Shown here piece by piece: positions 9,512-18,223 of a stretch of DNA of 64,000 nucleotides. The position numbers were made by a program, and so were the translations under genes. The notes beneath the pieces are model-generated. The model was not told the origin of the DNA and did no database searches. It was given only the letters and a program-made list of their open reading frames with translations. Origin of the DNA: Herbiconiux sp. VKM Ac-1786 (lineage in GTDB: Bacteria; Actinomycetota; Actinomycetes; Actinomycetales; Microbacteriaceae); contig NZ_JADKSG010000001.1 in NCBI RefSeq assembly GCF_015350805.1, positions 496,001 through 560,000 of the forward strand, given 5' to 3'. How positions within the stretch are numbered: position 1 is the stretch's first letter; each line of letters starts with the position of its first letter.

Positions 9512-11974
9512 TCAGAGCTTCTCGATGGGGGCGATCTTGATGAGGAGCTTCTTGGCGCCGACCGCCTCGAAGGTGACGTGCGCGACGCGCTTGGCGCCCT
9601 CGCCCGTGACCTGGTTGACGCGGCCCTCGCCGAAGTCGGCGTGCTTGATGCGGTCGCCCGGCACGAGCGTGAGGTCGCCGTTGTCACGCACCTGCCCCGT
9701 CACGCGGTTCGCCCACTCGGTCTTCGGGCGAGGCGGCCCGGGCGGCAACCCGTAGCCGCCGTCGGCACCGAAGCGCGGCGAGCCCGACCCCGACCCCGAC
9801 GACGACCCCGAGCCCGAGCGCGACCCGTAGGCCCCGCCGTAGCTCCCACCCCGCGACCCGTTCAGCGCCCGACCGTCACTCCCGCCGCGCGATGCCATGC
9901 CCGGCGACTGGATCCACTCCACCAGCTCCGCCGGGATCTCCTGCAGGTACCGGCTCGGCATCGCCACCGCGGTCTCACCGAACTGCGCCCGCGTCATGGC
10001 CAGCGAGATGAACAGCCGCTTCCGCGCCCGCGTGATGCCCACGTAGAACAGCCGCCGCTCCTCCGCCGGCCCGCCGGGCTCCCCGGCCGACATGCGGTGC
10101 GGCAGCAGGTCCTCCTCGACCCCCGTGAGGAAGACCGCGTCGTACTCCAGCCCCTTCGCGGTGTGCAGGGTCATCAGCGACACCGTTCCGCTCGAGTCGT
10201 CGAGATCGTCGACCGCGGCCACGAGCGACACCTCGGTGAGGAAGTCGAGCAGCGTGCCGTCGGGGTTGTTGCGGTTGAACTCCTTGGTCACCGCCAGAAG
10301 CTCCTCGACGTTCTCGGCGCGCGCCTCGTCCTGCGGGTCGCGGCTGGCGCGCAGCGTGGCGACGTAGGCGCTCCGCTCCATCAGCACCTGCAGCACCTCG
10401 CTCACGGGAGCCTCCCCGCCGGGCCGCGCGGGGTCGACGAGCTCGCTCGCCTCGTCGAGCAGCCCCGCGAGCTGCAGGATCGCCCCGGTCACCTTCGGCC
10501 CGAGACTCAGCTCCTTCGCCCGCCGCATCGCCTCGCGGTAGCTGACCTCGTTGCGCTCGGCGAACCCGGCGAGCGCCGTCTCGGTCGCCGGCCCGATGCC
10601 GCGCTTCGGGGTGTTCAGGATGCGCCTGAGCGCCAGCCCGTCGAAGGGGTTCGCGACGGCCGAGAGGTAGGCCATCGCATCCTTGATCTCGGCCCGTTCG
10701 TAGAACTTGGTGCCACCCAGCACCCGGTACGGCAGCGCAGAGCGGATGAAGATCTCCTCCAGTGCTCGCGTCTGCGAGTTGGTGCGGTAGAACACGGCGA
10801 TGTCGTTGTACGCCATGCCGCCCTCGTGCAGCTTCGCGATCTCGTCGGCCACGAACTGGGCCTCGTCGTGCCCCGAGTAGCCCGTGAACCCGACGATCTT
10901 CTCGCCGTCGCCGACGGCCGTCCAGAGCTTCTTGTCCTTGCGGTCGAAGTTGTTCGAGATGACCGCGTTGGCGGCCGAGAGGATGTTCTGGGTCGACCGG
11001 TAGTTCTGCTCGAGCAGAACCACGCGGGCCCCTGGGAAGTCGCGCTCGAACTCCACGATGTTGCGGATGTCCGCCCCGCGGAACGCGTAGATCGACTGGT
11101 CGGAGTCACCGACGACGGTCAGCGACGCCCCGCCCCCTCCGAACGACGCGAGCCCCGACAGCTCGTTCGACTCCGGGGCCTTGGTGAGCTCGCGGATGAG
11201 CGAGTACTGCGCGTGGTTCGTGTCCTGGTACTCGTCGACGAGGATGTGCCGGAACCGCCGCTGGTACTTCTCGGCCACCTGCGGGAAGGCCCGGAACAGG
11301 AACACCGTCTGGCTGATCAGGTCGTCGAAGTCGAAGGCGTTCGCCTCGCGCAGCGCCCGGCTGTAGGCGCGGAAGCACTCGACGAACATCGCCTCCTGCG
11401 GGTCGTTGAAGTTCGCCTGCCGCGCGTAGCTGTCGGCGTCGGCCAGCTCGTTCTTGAGCTTCGAGATTTTCGCCGTCACCTGCGAGACCGTGAAGCCGAA
11501 GGTGTCGGCCTGCAGGTCTTTGATGATGCGCTTGACCAGCGCCCGCGAGTCGGCGGAGTCGTAGATGGTGAAGCTCTTGGTGAAGCCGAAGTTCTCGGCC
11601 TCGCGGCGGAGGATGCGCACGCAGGCCGAGTGGAACGTCGAGATCCACATGCCCTCGGCGACCTGCCCCAGCAGGTGCCCGACGCGCTCGCGCATCTCGG
11701 CGGCGGCCTTGTTGGTGAACGTGATCGCGAGGATCTGGCTCGGCCACGCCTCCCCGCTCTTGATCAGCCCGGCGATGCGGTGCGTCAGCACCCGCGTCTT
11801 GCCACTGCCGGCGCCCGCGACGATCAGCAGCGCCTGCCCGCGGTAGACGACCGCCTCGCGCTGCTCGGGGTTGAGCCCGGCGAGCAGTTCGTCGTCCTCC
11901 GAGGCACCACCGGCGGCGCCGCCCGAGGGGTCGACGACAACCGGCTGAAGACGGGGAGTAGTGGTGTCGCTCAT
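9512..11974 (-). CDS. pcrA: UvrD/PcrA-type superfamily 1 DNA helicase
   Basis: ATP-dependent 3'-5' DNA helicase for repair and for removing proteins from DNA. 820 residues. Q-motif LNPEQREAV, Walker A AGAGSGKT (residues 53-60), Walker B DEYQDTN, the Q-rich GDSDQSIYAFRGAD motif, and C-terminal motif VI in YVGITRARKRLFIS. A Gly/Ser-rich linker near residue 700 leads to a C-terminal Tudor-like domain (GDRIKHADFGEGRV), which in PcrA/UvrD homologues contacts RNA polymerase. ATG 11974 has GGAGGAGC just upstream; TAGACT lies 9 nt before the ATG. The gene appears monocistronic. Confidence 0.95.
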   Translation of the reverse strand: MSDTTTPRLQPVVVDPSGGAAGGASEDDELLAGLNPEQREAVVYRGQALLIVAGAGSGKTRVLTHRIAGLIKSGEAWPSQILAITFTNKAAAEMRERVGHLLGQVAEGMWISTFHSACVRILRREAENFGFTKSFTIYDSADSRALVKRIIKDLQADTFGFTVSQVTAKISKLKNELADADSYARQANFNDPQEAMFVECFRAYSRALREANAFDFDDLISQTVFLFRAFPQVAEKYQRRFRHILVDEYQDTNHAQYSLIRELTKAPESNELSGLASFGGGGASLTVVGDSDQSIYAFRGADIRNIVEFERDFPGARVVLLEQNYRSTQNILSAANAVISNNFDRKDKKLWTAVGDGEKIVGFTGYSGHDEAQFVADEIAKLHEGGMAYNDIAVFYRTNSQTRALEEIFIRSALPYRVLGGTKFYERAEIKDAMAYLSAVANPFDGLALRRILNTPKRGIGPATETALAGFAERNEVSYREAMRRAKELSLGPKVTGAILQLAGLLDEASELVDPARPGGEAPVSEVLQVLMERSAYVATLRASRDPQDEARAENVEELLAVTKEFNRNNPDGTLLDFLTEVSLVAAVDDLDDSSGTVSLMTLHTAKGLEYDAVFLTGVEEDLLPHRMSAGEPGGPAEERRLFYVGITRARKRLFISLAMTRAQFGETAVAMPSRYLQEIPAELVEWIQSPGMASRGGSDGRALNGSRGGSYGGAYGSRSGSGSSSGSGSGSPRFGADGGYGLPPGPPRPKTEWANRVTGQVRDNGDLTLVPGDRIKHADFGEGRVNQVTGEGAKRVAHVTFEAVGAKKLLIKIAPIEKL

Positions 11975-12006
11975 GCTCCTCCAAGTCTAGGTCGCACCAC
12001 CGACGC

Positions 12007-13065
12007 TCATCCCCGGAGCGCCACCAGCTCCCGCGCCCGCACCGCCAGATCCGGCTGATCCGCGAAGACGCCGTCGACACCCGACGACAGGATCGCCGCG
12101 AACTCGTCCTCCCACGCCCCGAACGCCGCCTTGTCCCGCCCGAGCCGGAAGTTCCGCGGCAGGAACCGGTTCTCCGCCCGCAGCGTCCACGTGAACACCG
12201 ACAGTCCCGCGGCGTGCGCCCGCTCGACCACGTCGCTCACCCCGTGCGCCGAGCCCTTCACGTCCCGGGGCATGATCGTCGCCTTGTCCAGGCTGATCCC
12301 GTCGATTTCGCCGGCCAGCCCCGCCAGCCCCGCGGGCGTGAGGAACGACGCGTAGTCCGGCGCCCCGGCCCCCTGCGCCGCCACCAGATCGGCGGGCGAC
12401 CCCGAGTCCTCGAGCAGGTAGATCCACTGCGCCGACACCCCCTGAGCACGCAGCCCGGCGAGCGCCGTCTTCTCGAACGACTCCACCACGAGCTGCGACG
12501 GCCGCGCATCCCACCCCGCAGCAGCGAGCTCCGCAGCCACGATCTCGGCGTAGGGCATCCCGATCGACTCGTAGAACGCCACGTGCTTCAGCTCGACCAC
12601 GGCCCGCCGCAGCCCCGAAGAAGAAGACGAAGAAGAAGAAGAAGGCGAAGAAGACGCCTCGTCCACGATCCGCAGCACATCCGCCAGCCGAAGGATGCCG
12701 AACCGCCCGTCGAAGCTCCGACTCGCCGGCCGCACCTCGGGCAGCCGCTCCCGCGCCCGAAGCGTCTGCAGCTCCGCCCAGGTGAAGTCCTCGGTGAACC
12801 ACCCGGTCAGCTCGTGCCCGTCGATCCGCTTCGTGGTGCGGCGGTCGGCGAACTCCGGATGCGCGGCCACATCGGTCGTGCCCGAGATCTCGTTCTCGTG
12901 CCGCACGACTGCGACCCCATCGCGCGTCAGCACGACGTCGGGCTCCACCGCATCGGCGCCGAGCGCGAACGCCAGCTCGTAGGCCGACGCGGTGTGCTCG
13001 GGCCGGTAGCCGCTGGCGCCGCGATGGCCGATGACGAGGGGCCGGGCATCCGCTTCTCTGATCAC
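12007..13065 (-). CDS. Glycerophosphodiester phosphodiesterase with a poly-Ser tract
   Basis: Cleaves glycerophosphodiesters to glycerol-3-phosphate and an alcohol. The GDPD fold is shown by VIGHRGASGYRPEHT at the N-terminus (catalytic His-Arg), AVEPDVVLTRDGVAVVRHE (metal Glu/Asp, second His), VVELKH in the middle, and a C-terminal GVDGVFADQPD. About 352 residues. The start is taken as GTG 13065, because TAGCGT lies exactly 7 nt upstream (leaderless pattern); GTG 13074 is the alternative. No signal peptide is seen, so probably cytosolic. Bases 12617-12656 encode a Ser-rich run built from TCT codons that are otherwise rare here. Confidence 0.88.
   Translation of the reverse strand: MIREADARPLVIGHRGASGYRPEHTASAYELAFALGADAVEPDVVLTRDGVAVVRHENEISGTTDVAAHPEFADRRTTKRIDGHELTGWFTEDFTWAELQTLRARERLPEVRPASRSFDGRFGILRLADVLRIVDEASSSPSSSSSSSSSGLRRAVVELKHVAFYESIGMPYAEIVAAELAAAGWDARPSQLVVESFEKTALAGLRAQGVSAQWIYLLEDSGSPADLVAAQGAGAPDYASFLTPAGLAGLAGEIDGISLDKATIMPRDVKGSAHGVSDVVERAHAAGLSVFTWTLRAENRFLPRNFRLGRDKAAFGAWEDEFAAILSSGVDGVFADQPDLAVRARELVALRG
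12617..12656 (-). repeat. TCT trinucleotide microsatellite encoding poly-Ser
   Basis: On the coding strand TCT codons alternate with a few TCG/CCT codons, giving [13 protein letters not shown] within the GDPD protein. It is a low-GC island in a 70% GC gene and a likely slippage site. Confidence 0.8.
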
Positions 13066-13072
13066 GCCCCAC

Positions 13073-13078
13073 ACGCTA
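13073..13078 (-). promoter_or_regulatory. -10 box of leaderless promoter (TAGCGT, 7 nt before GTG 13065)
   Basis: TAGCGT then 7 nt then GTG on the minus strand, without a Shine-Dalgarno. Inference from spacing. Confidence 0.4.
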
Positions 13079-13162
13079 CGCCCCGCCACCGGCAGGCCGC
13101 CCTGCGCCCTCGGCGAACAACCGCGTTCAGGGCGCGGATCGAGCCGATGTCCAGGCATTTCC

Positions 13163-13186
13163 TGTAAACGGTGCACTACGTTTATA
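13163..13186. promoter_or_regulatory. Inverted repeat upstream of the Bax-inhibitor-1 family gene
   Basis: TGTAAACG-N8-CGTTTATA, imperfect (7 of 8 positions), 39 nt before the ATG at 13226. It is an AT-rich patch and may be a promoter/operator. No regulator identified. Confidence 0.3.
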
Positions 13187-13225
13187 GCAACCACGATCAC
13201 CCTCACAGCACAGAATGAGACTGAC

Positions 13226-14035
13226 ATGGCAGCGTCCTCCAGCAACCCCGCCTTCGCCCGGAATCCGGTGTTCAACGGCAAGGCGGTGGCACAGACCCCC
13301 ACGATGACCGCAGACGGTCTCCAGCAGCTCTACGAGCGCCCGGCCGCCGGCCCCGCCGAGACCGACCGCATGAGCTACGACGACGTCATCATGAAGACCG
13401 CGGGCCTGTTCGCGATCTTCCTGGTCACCGGTGTCGTCGGCTTCCTCGTCAACTGGCCCGTCCCCACGGTGCTCGGCCTCGGCGTCATGATCGTCGGCGT
13501 GCTCGTCGGCTTCGTGCTCGGCCTCGTCAACGCCTTCAAGCGCGAGCCGTCCGTTCCGCTGATCCTCGCCTACGCGGCCTTCGAGGGTCTCGCGATCGGC
13601 GCCATCTCGAGCTTCTTCGAGTACCAGTGGTCGGGCATCGTCATCCAGGCCGTGCTCGCCACGGTCGCCGTCTTCGGTGTCACCCTCGCCCTGTTCGCGA
13701 GCGGCAAGATCCGCGCCTCGAAGCGCGCCACCAAGGTCTTCCTGATCGCGATGGTCGGCTACGGCGTCTTCTCGCTGCTGAACCTCGTGCTCATGCTCAC
13801 CGGCGTGGTCACCGACCCGTTCGGCCTGCGCAGCGGCTGGATCGGCCTGGTCATCGGCGTCGTCGTCGTCATCATGGCCGCCTACTCGCTGGTGCTCGAC
13901 TTCGACATGATCCAGCGCGGCGTGAAGTCGGGCGCCCCCCGCAAGTACGGGTGGACCGGCGCGTTCGGCCTGATGACCACCATCGTCTGGCTGTACCTGG
14001 AGCTGCTCCGCATGATCGCCATCTTCCGCAACTAG
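13226..14035 (+). CDS. Bax inhibitor-1 / YccA family membrane protein
   Basis: A 269-residue protein with a soluble N-terminus of about 60 residues followed by seven hydrophobic segments, typical of actinobacterial BI-1/YccA proteins. NAFKREPSVPLILAYAAFEGLAIGAISSFFE is the family signature region, and the C-terminal DFDMIQRGVKSGAPRKYGWTGAFGL contains the conserved Asp residues. Eukaryotic and Bacillus relatives are pH-sensitive Ca2+ leak channels; a similar role here is inference. ATG 13226 has only a weak Shine-Dalgarno. A terminator-like hairpin follows. Confidence 0.9.
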   Translation: MAASSSNPAFARNPVFNGKAVAQTPTMTADGLQQLYERPAAGPAETDRMSYDDVIMKTAGLFAIFLVTGVVGFLVNWPVPTVLGLGVMIVGVLVGFVLGLVNAFKREPSVPLILAYAAFEGLAIGAISSFFEYQWSGIVIQAVLATVAVFGVTLALFASGKIRASKRATKVFLIAMVGYGVFSLLNLVLMLTGVVTDPFGLRSGWIGLVIGVVVVIMAAYSLVLDFDMIQRGVKSGAPRKYGWTGAFGLMTTIVWLYLELLRMIAIFRN

Positions 14036-14064
14036 CCGTCTCCCGCGAAGAACCGGAGCCGGTC

Positions 14065-15204
14065 ATCAGCGAAACGAACGGGGTCGTCCGAGAGGGCGGC
14101 CCCGTTCGCCGTTCCCGGGCAGCCGTCGCCGGCCTCCGCACGGCCGCCGGACGGCTCACCGGCCTCGACGCGGCGCGCGGACTGGCCCTGCTCGGCATGC
14201 TCGCGGCCCACACCGTGCCCGAGGGCGACGGCGACTTCGTCTGGGACGGGCGCTCCTCCATCCTCTTCGCCACCATCGCGGGCGTCTCCCTGGGCCTCAT
14301 GTCGGGCGGTTCGCGGCGACCGGCTCCGGATGCCCGTGCCCGCGTCGCCCGCGTCGTGCTCCTGCGCGGCCTGCTGCTCATCGTCCTCGGCGTGCTGCTG
14401 ACCTTCCTCGAGACGCCGATCGCGATCATCCTCGACACCTACGGCTTCCTCTTCATCGTGGCGCTGCCGTTGCTCTACGCCCCCCGCTGGCTCGTCGCCC
14501 TGGTGGCCGCGGGAGCCGCCCTCGCGGGGCCCTGGCTGGTCGAGACGATCGGCACGGCCATCGAGGGCACGACCGGCGCGACCGCCACCGCGTTCGACAG
14601 CCCGTGGGCGTACTTCCCGGTGCGCTGGCTGATCGACGCGTACCCGGCGCCCGTCTGGCTCGCCTACCTGGCCGTCGGCATCCTGATCGCCCGCTCGGAT
14701 CTGCGGAAGCGCCGCACCCAGTACGTGCTCGTCGCCGCGGGCGGGCTCGCGGCGGTGCTCGGCTACACCCTGCCGGATGCGCTCGGCTCGCCGGTGCTCG
14801 CCCACGACGACACCACCGCGGAGGTCATCGCCTCGGGCGGGCTCGCGGTCGCGGTGATCGGGCTGCTCGTCTGGTTGACCGACTCGGCGGCGGCAGGCGT
14901 CCGGCGCATCTCGCGGGGCGTGCTGTGGCCGCTCCGGGCGGTCGGCTCGATGCCGCTGACCATCTACACGGCGCAGATCATCGGCATCGCGGTGGCGGTC
15001 GAGGTCATCCCGCACGAGGAGTGGCTCGGCTGGCAGTCGGTGCCGCTGTTCTTCGTGTTCGCGATCCCGTCGCTGGTGCTGGCCTGCCTGTGGAAGCTCG
15101 TCTTCACGCAGGGGCCGCTGGAGTGGGTGTTCAGCCGCCTGACCACGCACCGGCCGTGGCCCCGACGACGAAAGAGCCCCTCCGGCGACCCGGCCGGGGC
15201 CTGA
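14065..15204 (+). CDS. Membrane acyltransferase, heparan-alpha-glucosaminide N-acetyltransferase / DUF418 type
   Basis: Polytopic protein of about 379 residues with some ten hydrophobic segments. The N-terminus RLTGLDAARGLALLGMLAAH matches the HGSNAT/DUF1624 domain, whose Asp and Arg line the active site of acyl transfer across a membrane; the C-terminal half (GSMPLTIYTAQIIGI) resembles DUF418. Substrate unknown. The start is uncertain: the conserved motif begins near 14155, but the first ATG in frame is 14197, inside that motif. ATC 14065 with GGAG 6 nt upstream is a possible rare start; GTG 13951 would overlap the previous gene by 85 nt. The coordinate given uses the ATC. Confidence 0.75.
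   Translation: MSETNGVVREGGPVRRSRAAVAGLRTAAGRLTGLDAARGLALLGMLAAHTVPEGDGDFVWDGRSSILFATIAGVSLGLMSGGSRRPAPDARARVARVVLLRGLLLIVLGVLLTFLETPIAIILDTYGFLFIVALPLLYAPRWLVALVAAGAALAGPWLVETIGTAIEGTTGATATAFDSPWAYFPVRWLIDAYPAPVWLAYLAVGILIARSDLRKRRTQYVLVAAGGLAAVLGYTLPDALGSPVLAHDDTTAEVIASGGLAVAVIGLLVWLTDSAAAGVRRISRGVLWPLRAVGSMPLTIYTAQIIGIAVAVEVIPHEEWLGWQSVPLFFVFAIPSLVLACLWKLVFTQGPLEWVFSRLTTHRPWPRRRKSPSGDPAGA
14075..14108 (+). terminator. Stem-loop after the BI-1 family gene
   Basis: 12-bp stem CGAACGGGGTCG / CGGCCCCGTTCG with one G-U pair and a 10-nt loop, 40 nt after the stop. It overlaps the 5' end proposed for the next ORF. Confidence 0.55.
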
Positions 15205-15232
15205 GGCCTGGCGGATCGTCCGGAGGGGCTCT
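15173..15232. terminator. Terminator hairpin between convergent acyltransferase gene and guaA
   Basis: Perfect 13-bp arms AGAGCCCCTCCGG (15173-15185) and CCGGAGGGGCTCT (15220-15232), enclosing the stop codon of the acyltransferase gene. CGACG/CGTCG extends the stem past a bulge. Confidence 0.7.
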
Positions 15233-15235
15233 CGT

Positions 15236-15257
15236 CGAGCGGGATCACTCCCGCTCG
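15236..15257 (-). terminator. Short hairpin after guaA
   Basis: 9-bp stem CGAGCGGGA / TCCCGCTCG with loop TCAC, 17 nt past the guaA stop. It is an imperfect copy of the last bases of guaA, GGGATCACTCCC being present twice. Confidence 0.6.
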
Positions 15258-15273
15258 TCGGCTCCCGGTGGGA

Positions 15274-16917
15274 TCACTCCCACTCGATGGTTCCCGGCGG
15301 CTTCGACGTGACGTCGAGCACGACGCGGTTCACGCCGCTCACCTCGTTGGTGATGCGGTTCGAGATGCGGGCCAGCACGTCGTAGGGCAACCGTGTCCAG
15401 TCGGCGGTCATCGCGTCTTCGCTCGAGACGGGCCGCAGCACGATCGGATGCCCGTAGGTGCGCCCGTCGCCCTGCACGCCGACCGACCGCACGTCGGCCA
15501 GCAGCACGACCGGGCACTGCCAGATCTCGGCGTCGAGCCCGGCGGCCGTGAGCTCGGCGCGCACGATCGCGTCGGCCTGGCGGAGCAGCTCGAGGCGCTC
15601 GGCCGTGACCTCGCCGACGATGCGGATACCGAGGCCGGGGCCGGGGAACGGCTGGCGCGAGACGATCTCGTCGGGCAGGCCGAGCTGGCGGCCGATGGCG
15701 CGCACCTCGTCCTTGAACAGGGCGCGCAGCGGCTCGACGAGCTCGAACTGGAGGTCTTCCGGAAGGCCGCCCACGTTGTGGTGGCTCTTGATGTTCGCCG
15801 TGCCGCTGCCGCCGCCCGACTCGACCACGTCGGGGTAGAGCGTGCCCTGCACGAGGAAGCGGATCGGGTCGCCGTCGGCCGCGGCCTCGGCGATCAGGTC
15901 GGCCTGCGCCTGCTCGAAGGTGCGGATGAACTCGCGCCCGATGATCTTGCGCTTCTGCTCGGGGTCGCTGACGCCGGCGAGGGCCGAGATGAACTGCTCG
16001 CGCGCGTCGATCGTGACGAGGCGCACGCCGGTGGACTTGACGTAGTCCTCCTCGACCTGCCGCCGCTCGTCCTGTCGCAGCAGACCGTGGTCGACGAAGA
16101 CGCAGACCAGCTGGTCGCCGACGGCCTTGTGGACGAGGGCCGCGGCCACCGCGGAGTCGACGCCGCCCGAGAGGCCGCAGATGACGCGGCCGGAGCCGAC
16201 CTGCGCCTGGATGGCGGCGACCTGGTCGGCGATGACGTTGCCCGGGTTCCAGTCGGCGGGGATGCCGGCGGCCCGGTGCAGGAAGTTGACGATGACGTCC
16301 TGCCCGTACTGGGTGTGCTTGACCTCGGGGTGCCACTGCACGCCGTAGAGACCGCGCTCCTTGTTCGCGAAGGCGGCGACCGGGGTGGACGAGGTGCGCG
16401 CGAGCACCTCGAAGCCCTCGGGGGCCTTGACGACGGAGTCGCCGTGGCTCATCCACACCGTCTGCGCGTCAGGCTGCTCGGCGAGGAGCTCGCCGCCGCC
16501 CTGGCCGTCGACGGCCATGTCGGTCGAGCCGTACTCGCGGGCGCCGGTCTTCGCGACCTCGCCGCCGAGCGCCTTGGCCATCACCTGGAAGCCGTAGCAG
16601 ATGCCCATGGTCGGCACGCCGAGGTCGAAGATCGCGGAGTCGAACGCCGGGGCGCCCTCCTCGTAGACGCTGGAGGGCCCGCCGCTCAGCACGATGCCGG
16701 ACGGGTTCTTCGCGGCGACCTCCGCGGCGGTGATGGTGTGCGGCACGATCTCGGAGTAGACGCTCGCCTCGCGCACGCGGCGCGCGATCAGCTGGGCGTA
16801 CTGGGCGCCGAAGTCGACGACGAGGACCGGGCGGGTCAGCTCGTCGTGGTCGGGGGTCTCTGCTGTGCCGGACTCGGCTGCGCCGTTCTCTGCTGTGCCG
16901 GACTCTGCTCCGCTAAT
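15274..16917 (-). CDS. guaA: GMP synthase (glutamine-hydrolysing)
   Basis: Aminates XMP to GMP using glutamine and ATP. The N-terminal class I amidotransferase domain shows [31 protein letters not shown] and the nucleophile in MGICYGFQ; the ATP-pyrophosphatase P-loop is [10 protein letters not shown]; the C-terminus ends PPGTIEWE. No ATG, GTG or TTG precedes the conserved N-terminus: the first is GTG 16776, which would delete [15 protein letters not shown]. An ATT at 16917 has GGAGG 6 nt upstream and overlaps the DUF3817 stop by one base, so I take it as the start (547 residues). CTG near 16830 is another option. The first 25 residues are a Ser/Gly/Ala/Glu repeat ([19 protein letters not shown]). 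Confidence 0.9.
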   Translation of the reverse strand: MSGAESGTAENGAAESGTAETPDHDELTRPVLVVDFGAQYAQLIARRVREASVYSEIVPHTITAAEVAAKNPSGIVLSGGPSSVYEEGAPAFDSAIFDLGVPTMGICYGFQVMAKALGGEVAKTGAREYGSTDMAVDGQGGGELLAEQPDAQTVWMSHGDSVVKAPEGFEVLARTSSTPVAAFANKERGLYGVQWHPEVKHTQYGQDVIVNFLHRAAGIPADWNPGNVIADQVAAIQAQVGSGRVICGLSGGVDSAVAAALVHKAVGDQLVCVFVDHGLLRQDERRQVEEDYVKSTGVRLVTIDAREQFISALAGVSDPEQKRKIIGREFIRTFEQAQADLIAEAAADGDPIRFLVQGTLYPDVVESGGGSGTANIKSHHNVGGLPEDLQFELVEPLRALFKDEVRAIGRQLGLPDEIVSRQPFPGPGLGIRIVGEVTAERLELLRQADAIVRAELTAAGLDAEIWQCPVVLLADVRSVGVQGDGRTYGHPIVLRPVSSEDAMTADWTRLPYDVLARISNRITNEVSGVNRVVLDVTSKPPGTIEWE

Positions 16918-17362
16918 GGGATGCCTCCACGGTGTCGTTTTTCGCCAGCTCGGCTTCCCGGGTGGCGAGGTAGGTCTTCACCTCGCGGGCGATGCGCCCC
17001 TCGAGGAAGAAGGAGAGGAAGGGGATGACGCCGCCGAGCGCGATCAGGATGAACCGCAGGAACGGCCAGCGCATGAGGCTCCACAGGCGGAAGTCGGAGA
17101 AGAGGTAGACGACGTAGAACCAGCCGTGCACGATCAGGATGCCCGTGCTCAGGTTCACCGCGGTGACCGTGCCGTCGGGCACCAGCGCGAGCAGCCCGTT
17201 GCGCCCGCCGAGCTCGACCTCGAGGCCGAGCGGGGTGTACTTCAGCAGCATCTCGACGCAGAGCAGCAGCAGCAGCACACCGGTGATGATGGAGGCGACC
17301 TGGTAGAACTTCAGCGCCCCGCGGATGCGGGGGAAGTCCTTCGGTTTGGGTGCGAGTGCCAT
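16913..17362 (-). CDS. DUF3817 membrane protein
   Basis: 149-residue protein with a [20 protein letters not shown] first helix, a conserved [16 protein letters not shown] segment and [10 protein letters not shown] near the C-terminus, matching DUF3817. Roughly three or four membrane spans. Function unknown; it is often found next to guaA in Micrococcales. TAGGCT lies 6 nt before the ATG. Its TAG stop overlaps the probable ATT start of guaA, so guaA appears to be the second gene of this unit. Confidence 0.85.
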   Translation of the reverse strand: MALAPKPKDFPRIRGALKFYQVASIITGVLLLLLCVEMLLKYTPLGLEVELGGRNGLLALVPDGTVTAVNLSTGILIVHGWFYVVYLFSDFRLWSLMRWPFLRFILIALGGVIPFLSFFLEGRIAREVKTYLATREAELAKNDTVEASH

Positions 17363-17368
17363 GGATCC

Positions 17369-17374
17369 AGCCTA
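17369..17374 (-). promoter_or_regulatory. -10 box of leaderless promoter (TAGGCT, 6 nt before ATG 17362)
   Basis: TAGGCT-GGATCC-ATG on the minus strand. Would drive DUF3817 and guaA. Confidence 0.45.
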
Positions 17375-18223
17375 CCCGCGCCCGTCTGGGGCGAGCGACT
17401 CGTCGAGCTCCTCCAGCTCGCGCTCCCAGGCGTCTCGCACCAGGCGGTACCAGAGGTAGATCGCGAAGCCGGCGAACACCACCCACTCGGCCGCGTAGAA
17501 GATGTTCAGCCAGTTCAGCTGCACCGAACGGTCGGGCTCCGGGGAGTCGATCAGGGTGAGCGGCTGCGGGGCGGCGTCGAGCACGAGGTAGCCGCCGTAG
17601 ACCTCGGCCGACTCGTCGAACTGCGTCCACCGGTTGATCAGCTCCGACACCGACATCGTGGTGGAGAGCGGGCCGCCGTCGAGCGAGGTGCCGGCCGACG
17701 GCTGCGGGGCGACCGGGCCCTCGGTCGGCAGGTAGCGGCCGACGATCTGCTCGGGCGTCGTCGCTCCCGACTCGGCGAGCGCCGTCGCGGTGGCGCGCGC
17801 CTCGTCCTCGGAGGCGGTCCAGCCGAGCGCGACCGCGAGATAGGTGTCGGCCTCGTCGGCGACCTGCACCTGCCCGATCACCCAGTAGCCGGGGGCGCCG
17901 TCGTTCAGCCGGTCGGCGATGTAGTCGAAGCCCGATGGCACGAACGTCCCGGTCACCTCGGCGCGCTGGGCGGCCTGCTTCTCGATCACCGCCTGCTGCG
18001 GGGTGGCCACCTGCTCGAGCGGGAGCACCGTCTCGGTCGCGTCGTTGACCGAGGTGCCGGTCGACACCGCGCGGTCGAGCTGCCACTGTCCGAGGGCCGC
18101 GAAGCCGGCCGCGACCGCGAGGGCGAGCAGCAGGGTCGCGATCCATCGCGGGCGCCGCATGACGCCGCCGAGCGTGGGGCGGGCGGGGGTTCCGGTGCTG
18201 GCCGGGGTGCCGGTGGTGCTCAC
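17372..18223 (-). CDS. SURF1 family cytochrome oxidase biogenesis protein
   Basis: 283 residues with an N-terminal membrane span (ATLLLALAVAAGFAALGQWQL) containing the SURF1 signature LGxWQLxRA, a periplasmic-side domain, and a C-terminal span (VVFAGFAIYLWYRLV) preceded by LNWLNIFYAAEW, the second conserved SURF1 block. The family assists heme a insertion into cytochrome aa3 oxidase. GTG start overlaps the preceding antiporter stop as GTGA. Confidence 0.88.
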   Translation of the reverse strand: MSTTGTPASTGTPARPTLGGVMRRPRWIATLLLALAVAAGFAALGQWQLDRAVSTGTSVNDATETVLPLEQVATPQQAVIEKQAAQRAEVTGTFVPSGFDYIADRLNDGAPGYWVIGQVQVADEADTYLAVALGWTASEDEARATATALAESGATTPEQIVGRYLPTEGPVAPQPSAGTSLDGGPLSTTMSVSELINRWTQFDESAEVYGGYLVLDAAPQPLTLIDSPEPDRSVQLNWLNIFYAAEWVVFAGFAIYLWYRLVRDAWERELEELDESLAPDGRG

